Shown piece after piece: positions 8,425-16,964 of a stretch of 64,000 nt of DNA. A program made the translations under genes and the position numbers. Below the pieces are notes generated by a model. The model was given only the letters and a program-made list of their open reading frames with translations, was not told the origin of the DNA and ran no database searches. Positions within the stretch are counted from its first letter, which is position 1. Every line of letters starts with the position of its first letter. The DNA comes from Undibacterium sp. (lineage in GTDB: Bacteria > Pseudomonadota > Gammaproteobacteria > Burkholderiales > Burkholderiaceae_D). The stretch covers positions 60,844-124,843 of the forward strand of contig NZ_JAUSFI010000023.1 in NCBI RefSeq assembly GCF_030651495.1. Direction: 5' to 3'.

Positions 8425-9012
8425 TTACTTCGCTGGTTCTTCAGTAGCAACGGCACCGCGAGGTACCACTGCGATAGCAACAGTCGCATCATCACCGTGG
8501 ACAACTGCAGTAACGCCTTTAGGCAATGCCAGGCTAGAAACGTGCAGTGATTGGCCAGCTTCGAGAGTGGACAGATCAACCGTGATGAATTCTGGCAAAT
8601 CAGCAGGCAAGCAAGAAACATCCAGATCAACCAAAACATGGGTGATGACCGCAGCGGACAATTTCACCGCAGGGGATACATCAGCGTTGATGAAATGCAA
8701 AGGCACTTTAACGTGGATGTTTTTGTTTGGGTCAACGCGTTGGAAATCAGCGTGCAAAACCAATTGTTTGTATGCGTGGATTTGGAAATCGCGCAACAGA
8801 ACTTTTTCTACTTTACCGTCAACGTCCATATCCAGGATGGATGCGTGGAAGGCTTCTTTTTTCAATGCATGGTACAAAGCATTGTGGTCCAGAGTGATCG
8901 ATACTGGTGCAGCAGTGCCACCGTAAATGATACCAGGAGTTTGACCAGCGATACGCAGGCGGCGGCTCGCTCCGGTGCCCTTTAATGTGCGTGTAAATGC
9001 GATAACTTTCAT
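8425..9012 (-). CDS. rplY: 50S ribosomal protein L25 (long, Ctc-type)
   Basis: Binds 5S rRNA in the large ribosomal subunit. At 195 residues it is the long bL25/Ctc form: an N-terminal L25 domain ([30 protein letters not shown], then [20 protein letters not shown] around residues 70-90) and a C-terminal beta domain ([30 protein letters not shown]). The C-terminus is alanine-rich. It lies downstream of prs, a neighbourhood common in proteobacteria. A terminator for prs lies between the two, so rplY probably also has its own promoter. Confidence 0.95.
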   Translation of the reverse strand: MKVIAFTRTLKGTGASRRLRIAGQTPGIIYGGTAAPVSITLDHNALYHALKKEAFHASILDMDVDGKVEKVLLRDFQIHAYKQLVLHADFQRVDPNKNIHVKVPLHFINADVSPAVKLSAAVITHVLVDLDVSCLPADLPEFITVDLSTLEAGQSLHVSSLALPKGVTAVVHGDDATVAIAVVPRGAVATEEPAK

Positions 9013-9088
9013 TTTGTTACTCCAAAAATTGCAAATTCAGACGAATTGTCTGTTGTTGCAGTGTTGATCCCCCGCGACCAGGGGATGC

Positions 9089-9119
9089 AAAAAAGCCCTG
9101 CCAGTTAAAAATCAGCAGG
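9089..9119 (-). terminator. Probable terminator or attenuator between prs and rplY
   Basis: Read on the minus strand, CCTGC...GCAGGGC closes a hairpin that is followed by a run of six T. It lies about 35 bp after the prs stop. A second short hairpin (ATCCCC/GGGGAT, 9068-9085) follows it in the rplY leader. Confidence 0.6.
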
Positions 9120-9154
9120 ACCAGAAAAATAAGCTTTAATCGCAGCCTCAGTCA

Positions 9155-10111
9155 TTAGTCGGTAAACAAAGAGATGACTGATTCGCCTTTAGTAATGCGG
9201 CGAAAGGTTTCGGCTAGCAGGCTGTCACAAGATAGTTGACGAATCTTCGGGCAGGCTCTTGCCGCGTCCGACAACGGTATGGTGTCGGTGACGACCAGCT
9301 CATCTAATGGCGACTGATTAATGCGCTGGATTGCGGGACCCGACAACACCGGATGCGTACAGTAAGCCAGCACCTTTTTAGCGCCGCGTTCTTTCAATAC
9401 TTCAGCCGCCTTGGTCAGCGTGCCGGCGGTATCGACCATGTCATCCATAATCACGCAGTTACGGCCTTCTACTTCACCGATGATGTTCATGACTTCGGAA
9501 ACGTTGGCCTTCGGACGGCGTTTGTCGATAATCGCCAAATCGCAACCCAGACGTTTTGCCAGTGCGCGGGCACGCACTACACCACCGACGTCAGGTGAAA
9601 CGACTAACAGGTCATCGTAATTTTTGGCAACCAGGTCGCCCAGCAGAATTGGCGAAGCGTAGATATTATCAACCGGAATATCAAAGAAGCCCTGGATTTG
9701 ATCAGCGTGCAAATCCATGATCAGTACACGGTCTACGCCAGCCTTTTCCAGCATATTGGCAACTACCTTGGCAGAGATCGCGACACGCGCAGAGCGTGGA
9801 CGGCGATCTTGGCGGGCATAACCAAAATAAGGGATGGCGGCGGTAATACGACCAGCCGAGGCACGTTTCAATGCATCGACCATCAAGATGATTTCCATCA
9901 AATTGTCATTGGTCGGAGCGCAGGTTGATTGCAGGACGAAAACGTCTTTACCGCGAACGTTTTCATTGATCTCGACCAGTACTTCGCCATCCGAAAATTT
10001 GGATACGTCTGCTTTTCCGAGGGGAATGCCGAGTTGTTTGACGACACCTTCAGCCAAGGCAGGATTGGCGTTGCCGGTAAAGACCATCATGTTGTCGTGT
10101 GTGCGTGCCAT
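9155..10111 (-). CDS. prs: Ribose-phosphate pyrophosphokinase
   Basis: Makes phosphoribosyl pyrophosphate from ribose 5-phosphate and ATP for nucleotide, His, Trp and NAD synthesis. The 318 residues match the class I family length. Motifs: [13 protein letters not shown] near the start, [19 protein letters not shown] (R5P region), [10 protein letters not shown], the metal-binding [28 protein letters not shown] and the PRPP-binding loop [13 protein letters not shown]. It lies between tRNA-Gln and rplY in a tRNA-prs-rplY order seen in many beta- and gammaproteobacteria. Confidence 0.97.
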   Translation of the reverse strand: MARTHDNMMVFTGNANPALAEGVVKQLGIPLGKADVSKFSDGEVLVEINENVRGKDVFVLQSTCAPTNDNLMEIILMVDALKRASAGRITAAIPYFGYARQDRRPRSARVAISAKVVANMLEKAGVDRVLIMDLHADQIQGFFDIPVDNIYASPILLGDLVAKNYDDLLVVSPDVGGVVRARALAKRLGCDLAIIDKRRPKANVSEVMNIIGEVEGRNCVIMDDMVDTAGTLTKAAEVLKERGAKKVLAYCTHPVLSGPAIQRINQSPLDELVVTDTIPLSDAARACPKIRQLSCDSLLAETFRRITKGESVISLFTD

Positions 10112-10152
10112 GAGATCACCTGTTGGCTAAAGGTTAATAGATTTTAGAAACT

Positions 10153-10185
10153 AAAAAGCCGCCGCATTATTTGTATGCGACGGCT
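10153..10185 (-). terminator. Hairpin downstream of tRNA-Gln
   Basis: On the minus strand AGCCGTCGCAT pairs with ATGCGGCGGCT (one mismatch) and is followed by TTTTT. It begins about 11 bp after the tRNA 3' end and could terminate or help process the tRNA transcript before prs. Confidence 0.65.
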
Positions 10186-10195
10186 CAGTATTTAA

Positions 10196-10272
10196 TGGCA
10201 GGGGAGGAAGGATTCGAACCTTCGCATGCCGGAATCAAAATCCGGTGCCTTAACCAGCTTGGCGACTCCCCT
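10196..10272 (-). tRNA. tRNA-Gln (anticodon TTG)
   Basis: A 77-nt cloverleaf on the minus strand. The acceptor stem AGGGGAG pairs with CTCCCCT, with discriminator G and an encoded CCA end. The anticodon stem CCGGA/TCCGG encloses the loop TTTTGAT, giving anticodon TTG for glutamine CAA codons. The T-arm contains GGTTCGAATCC. It sits between ispE and prs, the usual arrangement in Burkholderiales. Confidence 0.95.
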
Positions 10273-10344
10273 ACGCAACTGTGTGTCCGATGCGATTTTA
10301 ATTTCCGCTATTTTAGCGTTAAATCCACATCAAACCAAATCTTT

Positions 10345-11199
10345 TTACGTCTGCACCAGATGCGCCATCGGGTGTTGACTTAGTGCTTTTGCTATCCAAG
10401 CTGCCCAGTGACCCGGTACTTGCTTTAACACTTCATTTGCCGAATTTTCGTCAAAAAAAGCACAAAAAACACAAGCTCCCGATCCAGTCATCTTGGCGTC
10501 ACCGTAAGTGCTAAGCCATTTTACGGCTTCATCTACTTGCGGAAACAGCGCACAGGCAACTGTTTGCAGATCGTTTTTCCAGTTCTTTTTTGCGCTACTG
10601 GAAAAGTCCGTTATCTTGACGGGTTTTGTGTCCATTGTCAATTCTTTTGCTGAAAAAATTGCAGGCGTAGGAACTTGCACCCCAGGTTCTATCACCAAAT
10701 ACCAGCATTCCGGGGTCTCGATTGCCTGCAATTTTTCGCCCACGCCTTCGGCAAAGGCATTGTGACCGAACAAAAAGAAGGGGACATCGGCACCGAGTTG
10801 CAGGCCGAGATCCATCAGCTGCTGGCGCTTGAGTCCGCAGCCCCACAGATGGTTCAGCCCAATCAAGGTGCTGGCCGCGTCGGATGAGCCGCCGCCTAAG
10901 CCGCCGCCCATGGGGAGCCGTTTGTCCAGCGTCAGGTCGGCACCAAGCCGACAGCCGGTATGGCTTTGCAGTAAGCGGGCGGCGCGTATGATCAAATCGT
11001 CATGTTCCGGGACGCCGGCTATCGTATTGGTGCGTCGCAGTATGCCGTCATTGCGGGTTTGAATATGCAAGCTGTCGCTGCGATCGATTAATTGAAACGC
11101 CGTTTGCAGTAAGTGGTAGCCATCCGCGCGCCGTCCCGTGACGTGCAGGAACAGGTTGAGCTTGGCCGGTGCCAGGCATTGTAGTGAGGTGTTGTTCAT
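10345..11199 (-). CDS. ispE: 4-diphosphocytidyl-2-C-methyl-D-erythritol kinase
   Basis: GHMP kinase of the MEP isoprenoid pathway; phosphorylates CDP-methylerythritol at the 2-hydroxyl. The ~284 residues contain APAKLNLFLHVTGRRADGYH (N-terminal substrate motif), the glycine-rich ATP loop LPMGGGLGGGSSDAAST and the C-terminal MTGSGACVF motif. ATG at 11199 overlaps the lolB stop as ATGA, indicating translational coupling; an in-frame GTG at 11211 would add only four residues. The order TPR gene-lolB-ispE-tRNA-prs is typical of the group. Confidence 0.95.
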   Translation of the reverse strand: MNNTSLQCLAPAKLNLFLHVTGRRADGYHLLQTAFQLIDRSDSLHIQTRNDGILRRTNTIAGVPEHDDLIIRAARLLQSHTGCRLGADLTLDKRLPMGGGLGGGSSDAASTLIGLNHLWGCGLKRQQLMDLGLQLGADVPFFLFGHNAFAEGVGEKLQAIETPECWYLVIEPGVQVPTPAIFSAKELTMDTKPVKITDFSSSAKKNWKNDLQTVACALFPQVDEAVKWLSTYGDAKMTGSGACVFCAFFDENSANEVLKQVPGHWAAWIAKALSQHPMAHLVQT

Positions 11200-11933
11200 G
11201 GGGTGCTCCACTGATCTATCACAATGCGCATCGATACTTCGCCAGCCTGAGCCGTATAGCGCTGCAGGTCGATGCGTTTCGGGCGCAGCTGGCCAGCCTC
11301 ATCCTGCCAGCTGACATAGCGTAATTGCCAGCCGTCGACCTTGAGTTGTAAATTGTCTTGGGTGGCAATGGGCGCGCGCAGGCCGTCGGCAGTGCGTGTG
11401 AAGCCCTGCAGCCAGTCGCGCAAGCCTGTGACGGGCAAAGACCATCCAAGCGCCTCATTGAGTAAGTTGTCCAGATTGTCTGCGGAGCGTAGCGCCTGAT
11501 TGGCTTGTTGCAGGCTGGCGCCATCTGCATTTTGCCGGATGCTGGCGATGGTTTGCCCCAGCGGCGAGATCAGGTTAATGCTGGTGTCGTCTTTGTTTTG
11601 CTGCCATTCAAAACTGCCTGGCAAACTCTGGGTTTTGCCGTTCTGCTGGTACTGAACCTGAATTCTGCCGCTAACGAGTAATTGCTCTTGATACTGACGT
11701 ATGCTGCTTATCTTGACATCGTCAGCGGCCGTGGAGGTCGCTGACGATGTCCTTTGGATGGTGCTGCAAGCGGTGAAAAATAAGCTCGATATCAGGCACG
11801 TGCTAATGACAAAAAAGCGGGAGTATCCATACCTGCTATCCGTCTGCGCATTATTTATGTGCGTATTATGTGCGCTGGTACCTATACTCAGGGGAGTATG
11901 TGCTTTGCCTCGGTGCCGGCTAGAGTTTTTCAT
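11196..11933 (-). CDS. lolB: Outer-membrane lipoprotein insertion protein LolB, with an unusually long N-terminus
   Basis: LolB receives lipoproteins from LolA and inserts them into the outer membrane. The 245-residue frame has its hydrophobic signal core (FFVISTCLISSLFFTAC) ending at Cys56, the lipobox cysteine. The mature part has the LolB pattern: VSGRIQVQYQ, GSFEWQQ, NLISPLGQTIASI, GWSLPVTGLRDWLQG, DGWQLRYVSW and PKRIDL. Nearly 40 residues precede the signal core, far more than usual, and residues ~12-39 coincide with a repeat element at 11819-11899. I see no alternative ATG, GTG or TTG start closer to the core. The start overlaps the upstream TPR gene by 14 bp. Confidence 0.88.
   Translation of the reverse strand: MKNSSRHRGKAHTPLSIGTSAHNTHINNAQTDSRYGYSRFFVISTCLISSLFFTACSTIQRTSSATSTAADDVKISSIRQYQEQLLVSGRIQVQYQQNGKTQSLPGSFEWQQNKDDTSINLISPLGQTIASIRQNADGASLQQANQALRSADNLDNLLNEALGWSLPVTGLRDWLQGFTRTADGLRAPIATQDNLQLKVDGWQLRYVSWQDEAGQLRPKRIDLQRYTAQAGEVSMRIVIDQWSTP
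11819..11899 (-). repeat. ATACTCCCC-type repeat, copy C, inside the lolB N-terminus
   Basis: Read on the minus strand it begins ATACTCCCCTGAGTATA, a perfect ATACTC/GAGTAT hairpin matching the left end of copy A, then carries GCGCA...AATGCGC as in copies A and B. At 81 bp it has the length of copy A. The right end is ATACTCCC in direct rather than inverted orientation, so the right half is diverged or rearranged and homology there is uncertain. It encodes residues ~12-39 of the LolB frame. Confidence 0.5.
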
Positions 11934-13788
11934 GCAGGCGCAATAAGGTGTTTTTCAAGGTGCCGTTGTCCGGGTCTTTGGTTTTTGCTTCACGCCAGAA
12001 TTGGCGCGCCTCTTCTTTCTTGTCCATAGACCAAAGCACTTCGCCCAGGTGTATGGCGATTTCTGGATCGGGGCGTAATTGATAGGCGCGGCGCAGTGCC
12101 TGTTCGGCCTCGTCAAATTTAGCCAGGCGGAATTTGACCCAGCCGAAGCTGTCGAGAATGAACGGATCGTCCGGCGCGAATTGCAGCGCTTTTTCGATCA
12201 AAAGCAAGGCTTCATCGAGGCGGATATTCCGGTCTGCATAGGAAAATCCTAAGGCGTTATACGCATGCGGGCTATTCGGTGCCAGCTCAATCACGCGGCG
12301 CAGATTGAGTTCCATCTGGTCTAGTTTTTTCTGCGATTCCGCCATCATCGCGTAGTCGTACAGAAGGTCTGCGTTATTCGGGAAGCGTTCGATCGCCGCT
12401 TCCATGACTGTCATTGCCTGCGGTGCCTGGTTCGCCGTTCTGAGCAGTTGTGCTTCCGCTTGCAGTAACTGTATCTGTTCCGCTTCAGTGTTGGTTTTCA
12501 GCTCTTTTAGAAATTGCCGTGCCTCGTTCAGCTTGCCTTCTTTGGCGATTATCTGGGCGCGCCGTATCTGTACGTTCAGCCACGCGGCATTTCTGCCGTC
12601 ATACGAATCAACCTTGGCCAGCCAATTCAGGGCGGCTTGATTGTCTTTCCGTTCCAGCGCGATTTGCGCCAGATTGACCAGGACCGGAGTCGGATCCCGC
12701 TCTTCTGCCGGCTTGGCTTCCAGTGCTGCCAGATAAGACAGGAAGTATTTTTCTGCCAGCTTATAGTGCGCGCTATCCATCGCCAGCGCCCCTAGGGCAT
12801 ACATGACGCCGACATCGTCTGGCTTATCGCGCAAGAGTTGTTCAAACTCATGAGTGGCTTTATCAAATTGCTTCAAGTCGATCAATATGCTGGCATAGGC
12901 AAGGTGCACATCCCTTGCCTTGGGATTCTTTTCGAGAAAGGCGGCGATCGCCTTGATCGCCTCCGGTTTGGTCGATGCTTGCGCAATCGTCAAGATCGCT
13001 AATTGTGAATCCGGTTTCAGCGTTAAGGCGGTTTGCGCTTCTTTGATGGCACGCTGGTTATCGCCACTGGTATAGGCGCCTTGCGCTAGCGCCAAGTGGG
13101 CTTCTGCGCTGGATTTATAGGGGGACAGTATCTCTTCGAGCGTGTCAAAGGCGGCTTTTTTATCGCGTGCGCGTGATAAAAGGCGCTGCGCCTGCAGCAT
13201 GATGACACCGTATTGTGGCGCGGTGGCGCGCTCCAGTCTGGCGCTAAATATGCTCTGAATTTCAGCTAAATTATTGTTGATCAGCATAAAGCCGAGGTAA
13301 TACTGAGTCGCCTCTATCGATTCCGGCGCCAGTTCGCGCCAAAGACGAATGGCGGTCAGTGATTCGCCCGGTTGTTTGGCAGCCATCGCGATTTCAGCTG
13401 CGCGTTTGGCCAGGCGCGGATCACGGGTTTGCTGGGCGACGCTCAAAATGGTGACGTAAGCAGCTTGCCAATTGCCACGTTGATAAGCAATTTCAGAGGT
13501 CAGTAGTTTGTATAGCAATTCTTCGGTCAGGACGACGGCCGGTAGCTGGTCCCCGGTCGTCAGTTTGCCGGCCATATCTGTATCATGGGCGGCTTTTTCC
13601 GTTGCAGATATCTCTTGTGTCTCTTCGTGTGCGGGAGGCATCTCGTCAGATGGGCGCTCGCTAAGGAAGGGAAAATGTGCACAGCCCGTCAATAGGGCGA
13701 CGCTGGTTAATAGTGCCGCGGGCGAAATGCGCCGTATGGCCGCTACAATAGTTACAATAGTTGTAGTAGAAGTAAAAATATTTTTCAA
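11920..13788 (-). CDS. Tetratricopeptide-repeat lipoprotein
   Basis: A 622-residue exported repeat protein. The N-terminus has a lipoprotein signal (LLTSVALLTGC, lipobox LTGC with the cysteine near residue 36). The rest consists of many TPR helices (for example SSAEAHLALAQGAYTSGDNQ, VGVMYALGALAMDSAHYKLA, PHAYNALGFSYADRNIRLDE and FILDSFGWVKFRLAKFDEAE). It probably scaffolds protein assembly at the outer membrane. A TPR protein directly upstream of lolB-ispE is common in Burkholderiales, but its function is not established. It overlaps lolB by 14 bp, suggesting one operon. It is divergent from mutM. Confidence 0.88.
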   Translation of the reverse strand: MKNIFTSTTTIVTIVAAIRRISPAALLTSVALLTGCAHFPFLSERPSDEMPPAHEETQEISATEKAAHDTDMAGKLTTGDQLPAVVLTEELLYKLLTSEIAYQRGNWQAAYVTILSVAQQTRDPRLAKRAAEIAMAAKQPGESLTAIRLWRELAPESIEATQYYLGFMLINNNLAEIQSIFSARLERATAPQYGVIMLQAQRLLSRARDKKAAFDTLEEILSPYKSSAEAHLALAQGAYTSGDNQRAIKEAQTALTLKPDSQLAILTIAQASTKPEAIKAIAAFLEKNPKARDVHLAYASILIDLKQFDKATHEFEQLLRDKPDDVGVMYALGALAMDSAHYKLAEKYFLSYLAALEAKPAEERDPTPVLVNLAQIALERKDNQAALNWLAKVDSYDGRNAAWLNVQIRRAQIIAKEGKLNEARQFLKELKTNTEAEQIQLLQAEAQLLRTANQAPQAMTVMEAAIERFPNNADLLYDYAMMAESQKKLDQMELNLRRVIELAPNSPHAYNALGFSYADRNIRLDEALLLIEKALQFAPDDPFILDSFGWVKFRLAKFDEAEQALRRAYQLRPDPEIAIHLGEVLWSMDKKEEARQFWREAKTKDPDNGTLKNTLLRLHEKL

Positions 13789-13899
13789 AACAGATTCCTG
13801 ATTTGACCGATGATGCCTGATTTTACGCCGAAGCTGTGATGACGTGGGGCATTAGGCCATCCTTCTCTGTGTCAAATTGTAATTACCCCATGGGGAAAT

Positions 13900-14721
13900 A
13901 TGCCAGAATTACCCGAAGTAGAAGTCACCCTGCGTGGTGTGACACCGCACTTGCAAGGCCAGACAGTCAGCGCCGTTATTTTACGTCGCAGTGGTTTGCG
14001 CTGGCCATTTCCGCCTGATTTACCTGCGCTTTTACAAGGGCAGCGCATCCTTGCTACCGACCGGCGAGGCAAATATCTGCTGCTGAAGTTTGCCCATGGC
14101 ACGGTGCTGATCCATTTGGGCATGTCCGGGCATTTACGCATATTGCCGTCGCAGACGCCTGCGGCCAAGCATGATCATGTCGATATTGTGGTCGGTGCCC
14201 AGATGCTGCGTATGCATGATCCGCGGCGCTTTGGCGCCGTGTTATGGCATCCGGAGGCCGATGGGGCGATCGGCAACCATCTGTTATTGCGCGGCTTGGG
14301 AGTAGAGCCGCTGGAAGATCAATTTACCGCCGAGTTGCTGTATCGACAAACACGCCAGCGCCATTCTGCCATCAAGCAAGTGTTGCTGGCAGGTGATATC
14401 GTGGTTGGCGTAGGCAATATTTACGCTTCAGAGAGTTTGTTTAAGGCCGGCATCAATCCCAAGACCGCTGCCAACCGCATTGGTCTGGCACGTTATATTT
14501 TGCTGGCAGAGGCGATTCGCGCTACGCTGGCCGCTGCCATTGAACAGGGCGGCAGCAGTCTGCGTGACTTTGTCGGTGTCGATGGCAAAACCGGCTATTT
14601 CCAGCAATCGTATTTCGTATATGATCGTTCCGGCCAGCCTTGTCGTATTTGTACCACGCCAGTTAGACAGATTAAGCAGGGACAGCGGAGTAGCTTTTAC
14701 TGTGTAAATTGCCAAAAATAA
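13900..14721 (+). CDS. mutM: Formamidopyrimidine-DNA glycosylase
   Basis: Base-excision repair enzyme removing 8-oxoguanine and formamidopyrimidines with AP-lyase activity. The 273 residues start MPELPEVEVTLRG, with catalytic Pro2 and Glu3 after Met removal. LIHLGMSGHLR is the conserved H2 block, MHDPRRFGAVLW and GVGNIYASESLF hold DNA-binding residues, and the C-terminal zinc finger is CRIC...CVNC. A dynamin-like gene and mutY follow on the same strand, so both arms of the 8-oxoguanine repair system lie within 4.2 kb. Confidence 0.97.
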   Translation: MPELPEVEVTLRGVTPHLQGQTVSAVILRRSGLRWPFPPDLPALLQGQRILATDRRGKYLLLKFAHGTVLIHLGMSGHLRILPSQTPAAKHDHVDIVVGAQMLRMHDPRRFGAVLWHPEADGAIGNHLLLRGLGVEPLEDQFTAELLYRQTRQRHSAIKQVLLAGDIVVGVGNIYASESLFKAGINPKTAANRIGLARYILLAEAIRATLAAAIEQGGSSLRDFVGVDGKTGYFQQSYFVYDRSGQPCRICTTPVRQIKQGQRSSFYCVNCQK

Positions 14722-14770
14722 GACAGAATGTTAAATTCTGATGATGTTATAAAAAATGATTGAGGGCAAT

Positions 14771-16708
14771 ATGAGTAATCTGGTTCAAAAATTCCAGGAA
14801 TACAGCGATTGGCGAATAGGTGTGCTGCGCGCACTTGAGCAATATCGCACGTGGGTTAGTGGATCAGATCTGGCTGATGCGGCAATCGATCAGCGGATTG
14901 CGCGCCTGACGGAAAGATTGGTTGACGATAAGTTGACCATCGCATTTGTGGCCGAATTTTCACGCGGCAAGTCTGAACTCATTAACGCGATTTTTTTCGC
15001 CGATTACGGACAGCGTATTTTGCCCTCATCGGCCGGACGCACGACCATGTGTCCTACCGAATTGCTGTATGACGAAACTATTCCTCCTTGCATACGGCTG
15101 CTGCCTATCGAAACGCGCAGCGAAGCGCAATCGACCTCCGATTACAAGGGACAACATCAGGTCTGGACCGTGTTACCGCTCAATATCAGTTCCGGTGACG
15201 GCATGCTGGAGGCATTCAAGCAAGTGAGTCTGACCAAAAAAGTCAGCATAGAAACGGCCAAATCGTATGGTCTGTATAACGAATCCGATCCCGATGCCGC
15301 ACTGGAAGTCGATGAAAACGGCCTGGTCGACATTTCGCAATGGCGTCATGCGATCGTCAACTTTCCGCATCCCTTGCTCAAGCAAGGCTTGATTATTATC
15401 GACACGCCGGGCTTGAATGCGATTGGTACCGAGCCAGAACTGACCCTCAATCTGATCCCGAATGCCCATGCGGTGCTGTTTATCCTGGCGGCAGATACCG
15501 GCGTGACCAAGAGTGATATCGATGTCTGGCGCAATCATATCGGCGGTGGCCCGGGCCGCATGGTGGTCCTGAACAAGATCGACAGTATGTGGGATGAATT
15601 GCGCACCGAGGAAGAAATAGAGCAGCAAATTGCGCATCAAATTTCTACCGTTGCGCATATTCTGGCGCTCGATGAAAAACAGGTTTTCCCTGTTTCTGCG
15701 CAAAAAGGATTGGTCGCCAAAATTCACAAGGATGCGCCGCTGCTTGCCAAGAGCCGCTTGCCGGCGCTGGAGTATGCGCTTTCTAAAGAGCTGATCCCTT
15801 CCAAGCAGGACATTATCCGCACCCAGCTGACGACCGATCTGAATGAGATTTTGAGCGGCCAGCGCGCAGTGATTGCCGCCCGCGGCCGCAATGTCGTGGA
15901 GCAAATGCTGGAACTGAAAAGCCTGCGCGGCAAAAACAATACGGTGATAGAACACATGATGAAGCGTGTCGATGTCGAGAAGAAAGAATTCGACAACAGC
16001 CTGATCAAGATGCAGGGTACCCGTGCGGTCTTCACCCGACTTTCTACCGAGGTATATACCAGCCTTGGCATGGATGTGTTGCGTGAGGAAATCAACAAAT
16101 CCCGAGAGGCGATGGAGCATAGTAAATTTTCTGCCGGGCTGAAAGAGGCTGTCAGACAGTTTTTTGCACAGATGAAATTGAATCTCATGACATCGAATAA
16201 AAAAACCGATGAAATCTCCGAGATGATGAGCGTTATGTACCGCAAGTTTTCTACCGAACATGGCCTGGCGCTGACGTCGCCGATGGCGTTTTCTCTGGAT
16301 AAGTATCTGTTGGAAATTTCAGCCATTGAAACCGTGTTTCAAAAACAGTTTAATACCATGACCTTGCTGACGACTTCACACAAGGTGTTAATTCAAAAGT
16401 TTTTTGATTCAGTCGCAGCGCGTGTTAAACAAAGCTTTTTACAAGCTAACCGTGATGTTGAAGCCTGGCAAAAAGTGGTGATGGCACCTCTGGAAGCGCA
16501 AATCCGCGAGCACAAAAACCAGCTTAAGAATCGTATGCAATCGATACAGCGTATCCACGTTGCTACCGATAGCCTGGAAGATAAAATTACGTCTTTTGAT
16601 TCCATGCAAGCAGAGATAGAAGCACAAAAAAACGCCATGGCAGAATTGGAAAGCAAGTTAAAGAATGCCTTGTCGTCTGAGTTGACTGCGTTCCGAAATG
16701 CAGCCTGA
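14771..16708 (+). CDS. Dynamin-family GTPase
   Basis: A 645-residue bacterial dynamin-like protein. The G domain has all motifs: G1 AEFSRGKSELINAIF (residues ~61-75), G2 threonine in AGRTTMCPTEL, G3 IIDTPGLNAIG and G4 VLNKIDSMWDEL. The rest is alpha-helical (long charged helices to residue 645, coiled-coil-like at QKNAMAELESKLKNALSSEL) as expected of a dynamin stalk; no strong membrane segment is seen. ATG 14771 is preferred to ATG 14756 because TTGAGGG lies at a correct distance. It sits between mutM and mutY. A role in membrane remodelling is known for the family; the role here is unknown. Confidence 0.88.
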   Translation: MSNLVQKFQEYSDWRIGVLRALEQYRTWVSGSDLADAAIDQRIARLTERLVDDKLTIAFVAEFSRGKSELINAIFFADYGQRILPSSAGRTTMCPTELLYDETIPPCIRLLPIETRSEAQSTSDYKGQHQVWTVLPLNISSGDGMLEAFKQVSLTKKVSIETAKSYGLYNESDPDAALEVDENGLVDISQWRHAIVNFPHPLLKQGLIIIDTPGLNAIGTEPELTLNLIPNAHAVLFILAADTGVTKSDIDVWRNHIGGGPGRMVVLNKIDSMWDELRTEEEIEQQIAHQISTVAHILALDEKQVFPVSAQKGLVAKIHKDAPLLAKSRLPALEYALSKELIPSKQDIIRTQLTTDLNEILSGQRAVIAARGRNVVEQMLELKSLRGKNNTVIEHMMKRVDVEKKEFDNSLIKMQGTRAVFTRLSTEVYTSLGMDVLREEINKSREAMEHSKFSAGLKEAVRQFFAQMKLNLMTSNKKTDEISEMMSVMYRKFSTEHGLALTSPMAFSLDKYLLEISAIETVFQKQFNTMTLLTTSHKVLIQKFFDSVAARVKQSFLQANRDVEAWQKVVMAPLEAQIREHKNQLKNRMQSIQRIHVATDSLEDKITSFDSMQAEIEAQKNAMAELESKLKNALSSELTAFRNAA

Positions 16709-16761
16709 GTCGCCTGAGTCGTTAACATAAAGCGCCGCAGTTGCCGTGCTTTTTATTCACA

Positions 16762-16790
16762 ATAGCTGGCATCTACGCCGGCTATTTTTA
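16762..16790 (+). terminator. Terminator after the dynamin gene
   Basis: The ATAGCTGGC/GCCGGCTAT hairpin (one G-T pair, six-base loop) is followed by TTTTTAATTTT. It lies 54 bp past the stop codon and separates the dynamin gene from mutY. Confidence 0.75.
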
Positions 16791-16849
16791 ATTTTGTAGT
16801 TGAATTTTCCCCTCCGCATGTTGGTCGCCCGTTGAATCGGGGTTTGCTA

Positions 16850-16879
16850 CAAAAATAAGCGCAATCCGACTTATTTTTG
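16850..16879. repeat. Inverted repeat upstream of mutY
   Basis: The perfect 10-bp arms CAAAAATAAG and CTTATTTTTG are separated by 10 bp. It is AT-rich and could be a weak terminator or an operator in the 256-bp mutY leader region. Function is not determinable from sequence. Confidence 0.4.
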
Positions 16880-16964
16880 CTATCGATCACTCGCGGTGAC
16901 GCCGTCGTTCTGTAGGGGCGATTCATGGTCAGGCGAGGCGGGATTTCTCTTTGAAGAACAAGTA

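Noticed and set aside
15173..16261. 362-codon frame on the minus strand inside the dynamin gene
   Set aside because: It is a long shadow frame: no recognisable motif, and it is opposite a gene with complete GTPase motifs.
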